A DNA stretch of 7,441 nt from Deltaproteobacteria bacterium TMED58 (GTDB lineage: Bacteria; Desulfobacterota_D; UBA1144), in NCBI GenBank assembly GCA_002167555.2, contig NHDL02000002.1, positions 63,057 to 70,497 of the forward strand. The letters run 5' to 3'. Positions 6,741 to 7,441 of the stretch are shown here, one piece after another (position 1 is the first letter of the stretch; each line of letters starts with the position of its first letter). Both the position numbers and the translations under genes were made by a program. The notes under the pieces are model-generated. The model was not told where the DNA came from and made no database searches. It saw only the letters and a program-made list of their open reading frames with translations.

Positions 6741-7441
6741 AATCTAAGATAATCTTCTACTCTCTTCCGAAAAACTTCTTTTCCTAAAATAGAAATAATT
6801 TCAAAAATGCCGGGTGAAACTTTAGACCCAGTAAGTATTATCCTTAAAGGCAAACCTAGTTCTTTCATTTTTAAATTTCTTTCTTCTAAAAAGATTTGCA
6901 TACAATTCTTTATTTCATCTATGTCGAACATATCTATATTGGAAATTCTTAAATAAAATTCCTCTATTATTTTTCTAGTTTCTACGCTTGAAACTATATC
7001 TTCAAACTCTTTTCCTATTTTTATTGATTCTGTTTGACAAAATTGCAGCGACTCTTTTATCGATCTAATGTCTTTCCCTTTTTCTTTTGAAACGGATAAA
7101 GCTAAGTCTATATTAATATTTTCAATAAATTTCATTCCTAGCATACTAAGTAAATCACTATTCTTCAAAGCTTTTATATGCTGGGTGTTCACCCATTTCA
7201 ACTTATTTTCATCAAAAATTGCAGGAGATTTTGTTAAATTGTTTATATCAAACAGTTCCATCATTTCATTTAAGGTAAATATCTCTTGGTCACCATGTGA
7301 CCATCCGAGACGTGCTAAGTAGTTCAATATAGAAATTGGCAATATCCCTTCTTTTTTAAAATCGTTAATTGATTTTGAACCATTTCTTTTACTTAGTTTT
7401 GATTTATCTTTTCCTAAAATCATTGAAACATGTGTAAAAAC
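6737..7441 (-). CDS. gltX: Glutamate--tRNA ligase, C-terminal half (5' part beyond window)
   Basis: The frame is open to the right edge, so the start lies outside; 234 residues are visible, about half of the usual 460-470. The fragment begins FTHVSMILGKDKSKLSKRNG, which holds the class I signature loop KLSKR (the KMSKS equivalent, visible residues 15-19) that binds ATP during glutamate activation. NYLARLGWSHGDQEIFTLNE, then KSPAIFDENKLKWVN follow, closely resembling proteobacterial GltX. The rest is the helical anticodon-binding region, ending with LGLPLRIILTGSKVSPGIFE, the conserved C-terminal block that reads the tRNA-Glu anticodon. The protein charges tRNA-Glu in the cytoplasm. Whether it is discriminating or also charges tRNA-Gln cannot be decided from this half. 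The TGA stop overlaps the coaE ATG. A GluQ-type paralogue is excluded because those lack this C-terminal domain. Confidence 0.95.
   Translation of the reverse strand, partial: VFTHVSMILGKDKSKLSKRNGSKSINDFKKEGILPISILNYLARLGWSHGDQEIFTLNEMMELFDINNLTKSPAIFDENKLKWVNTQHIKALKNSDLLSMLGMKFIENINIDLALSVSKEKGKDIRSIKESLQFCQTESIKIGKEFEDIVSSVETRKIIEEFYLRISNIDMFDIDEIKNCMQIFLEERNLKMKELGLPLRIILTGSKVSPGIFEIISILGKEVFRKRVEDYLRL

Noticed and set aside
6364-7322. Plus-strand open frames at 6364-6591 and 7068-7322
   Set aside because: They are antisense to coaE and gltX, and are Phe/Ser-rich as expected from reverse reading of Lys/Asn/Glu-rich AT-rich genes.
1-7441. Mobile element, CRISPR array, toxin-antitoxin pair, phage genes, tRNA/rRNA or riboswitch
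   Set aside because: No direct or inverted repeat arrays, transposase or integrase motifs, tRNA-like folds or leader structures were seen. All genes are housekeeping or metabolic types of similar composition.

Overview
The window is AT-rich (roughly one third G+C by eye), densely coded, and has no gene-free stretch longer than about 75 bases. It looks like core chromosome of a small-genome, low-GC bacterium. The C-terminal part of GltX is of the proteobacterial type (GWSHGDQEIF block, KLSKR signature). Together with a Gram-negative-style secreted oligopeptide-binding protein, this suggests a proteobacterium, perhaps a streamlined aquatic one. That placement is inference; nothing here fixes the taxon.

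Layout: six genes run leftward on the minus strand in the order gltX (cut by the right edge), coaE, a propionyl-CoA-type carboxyltransferase (pccB), a biotin carboxylase subunit, a separate biotin carboxyl carrier protein, and an OppA-like solute-binding protein. gltX and coaE overlap by ATGA. A 75-base gap separates coaE from pccB and is the only plausible internal promoter site. The three carboxylase genes are separated by 22 and 17 bases. The solute-binding gene overlaps the carrier gene by 23 bases if read from its first start codon. On the plus strand, a luciferase-like (LLM-class) oxidoreductase, cut by the left edge, runs toward this array and ends convergently, overlapping the solute-binding gene by 11 bases.

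Function: the three middle genes make a complete acyl-CoA carboxylase (biotin carboxylase + carrier with EAMKM biotin site + carboxyltransferase). The carboxyltransferase carries the Asp and the NQPNVLAG block typical of propionyl-CoA carboxylase rather than methylcrotonyl-CoA carboxylase. It would feed propionyl-CoA to methylmalonyl-CoA; no epimerase or mutase is in view. CoaE completes CoA synthesis, and GltX charges tRNA-Glu. The binding protein would capture peptides outside the inner membrane, but no permease or ATPase genes are visible.

I see no undescribed system here: no mobile element, CRISPR array, RNA gene or notable repeat. The points worth a second look are modest: the way the carboxylase alpha chain is divided, the lack of an ATG start for the solute-binding gene, the convergent gene overlap, a divergent CoaE motif, and the unknown cofactor of the LLM-class enzyme.
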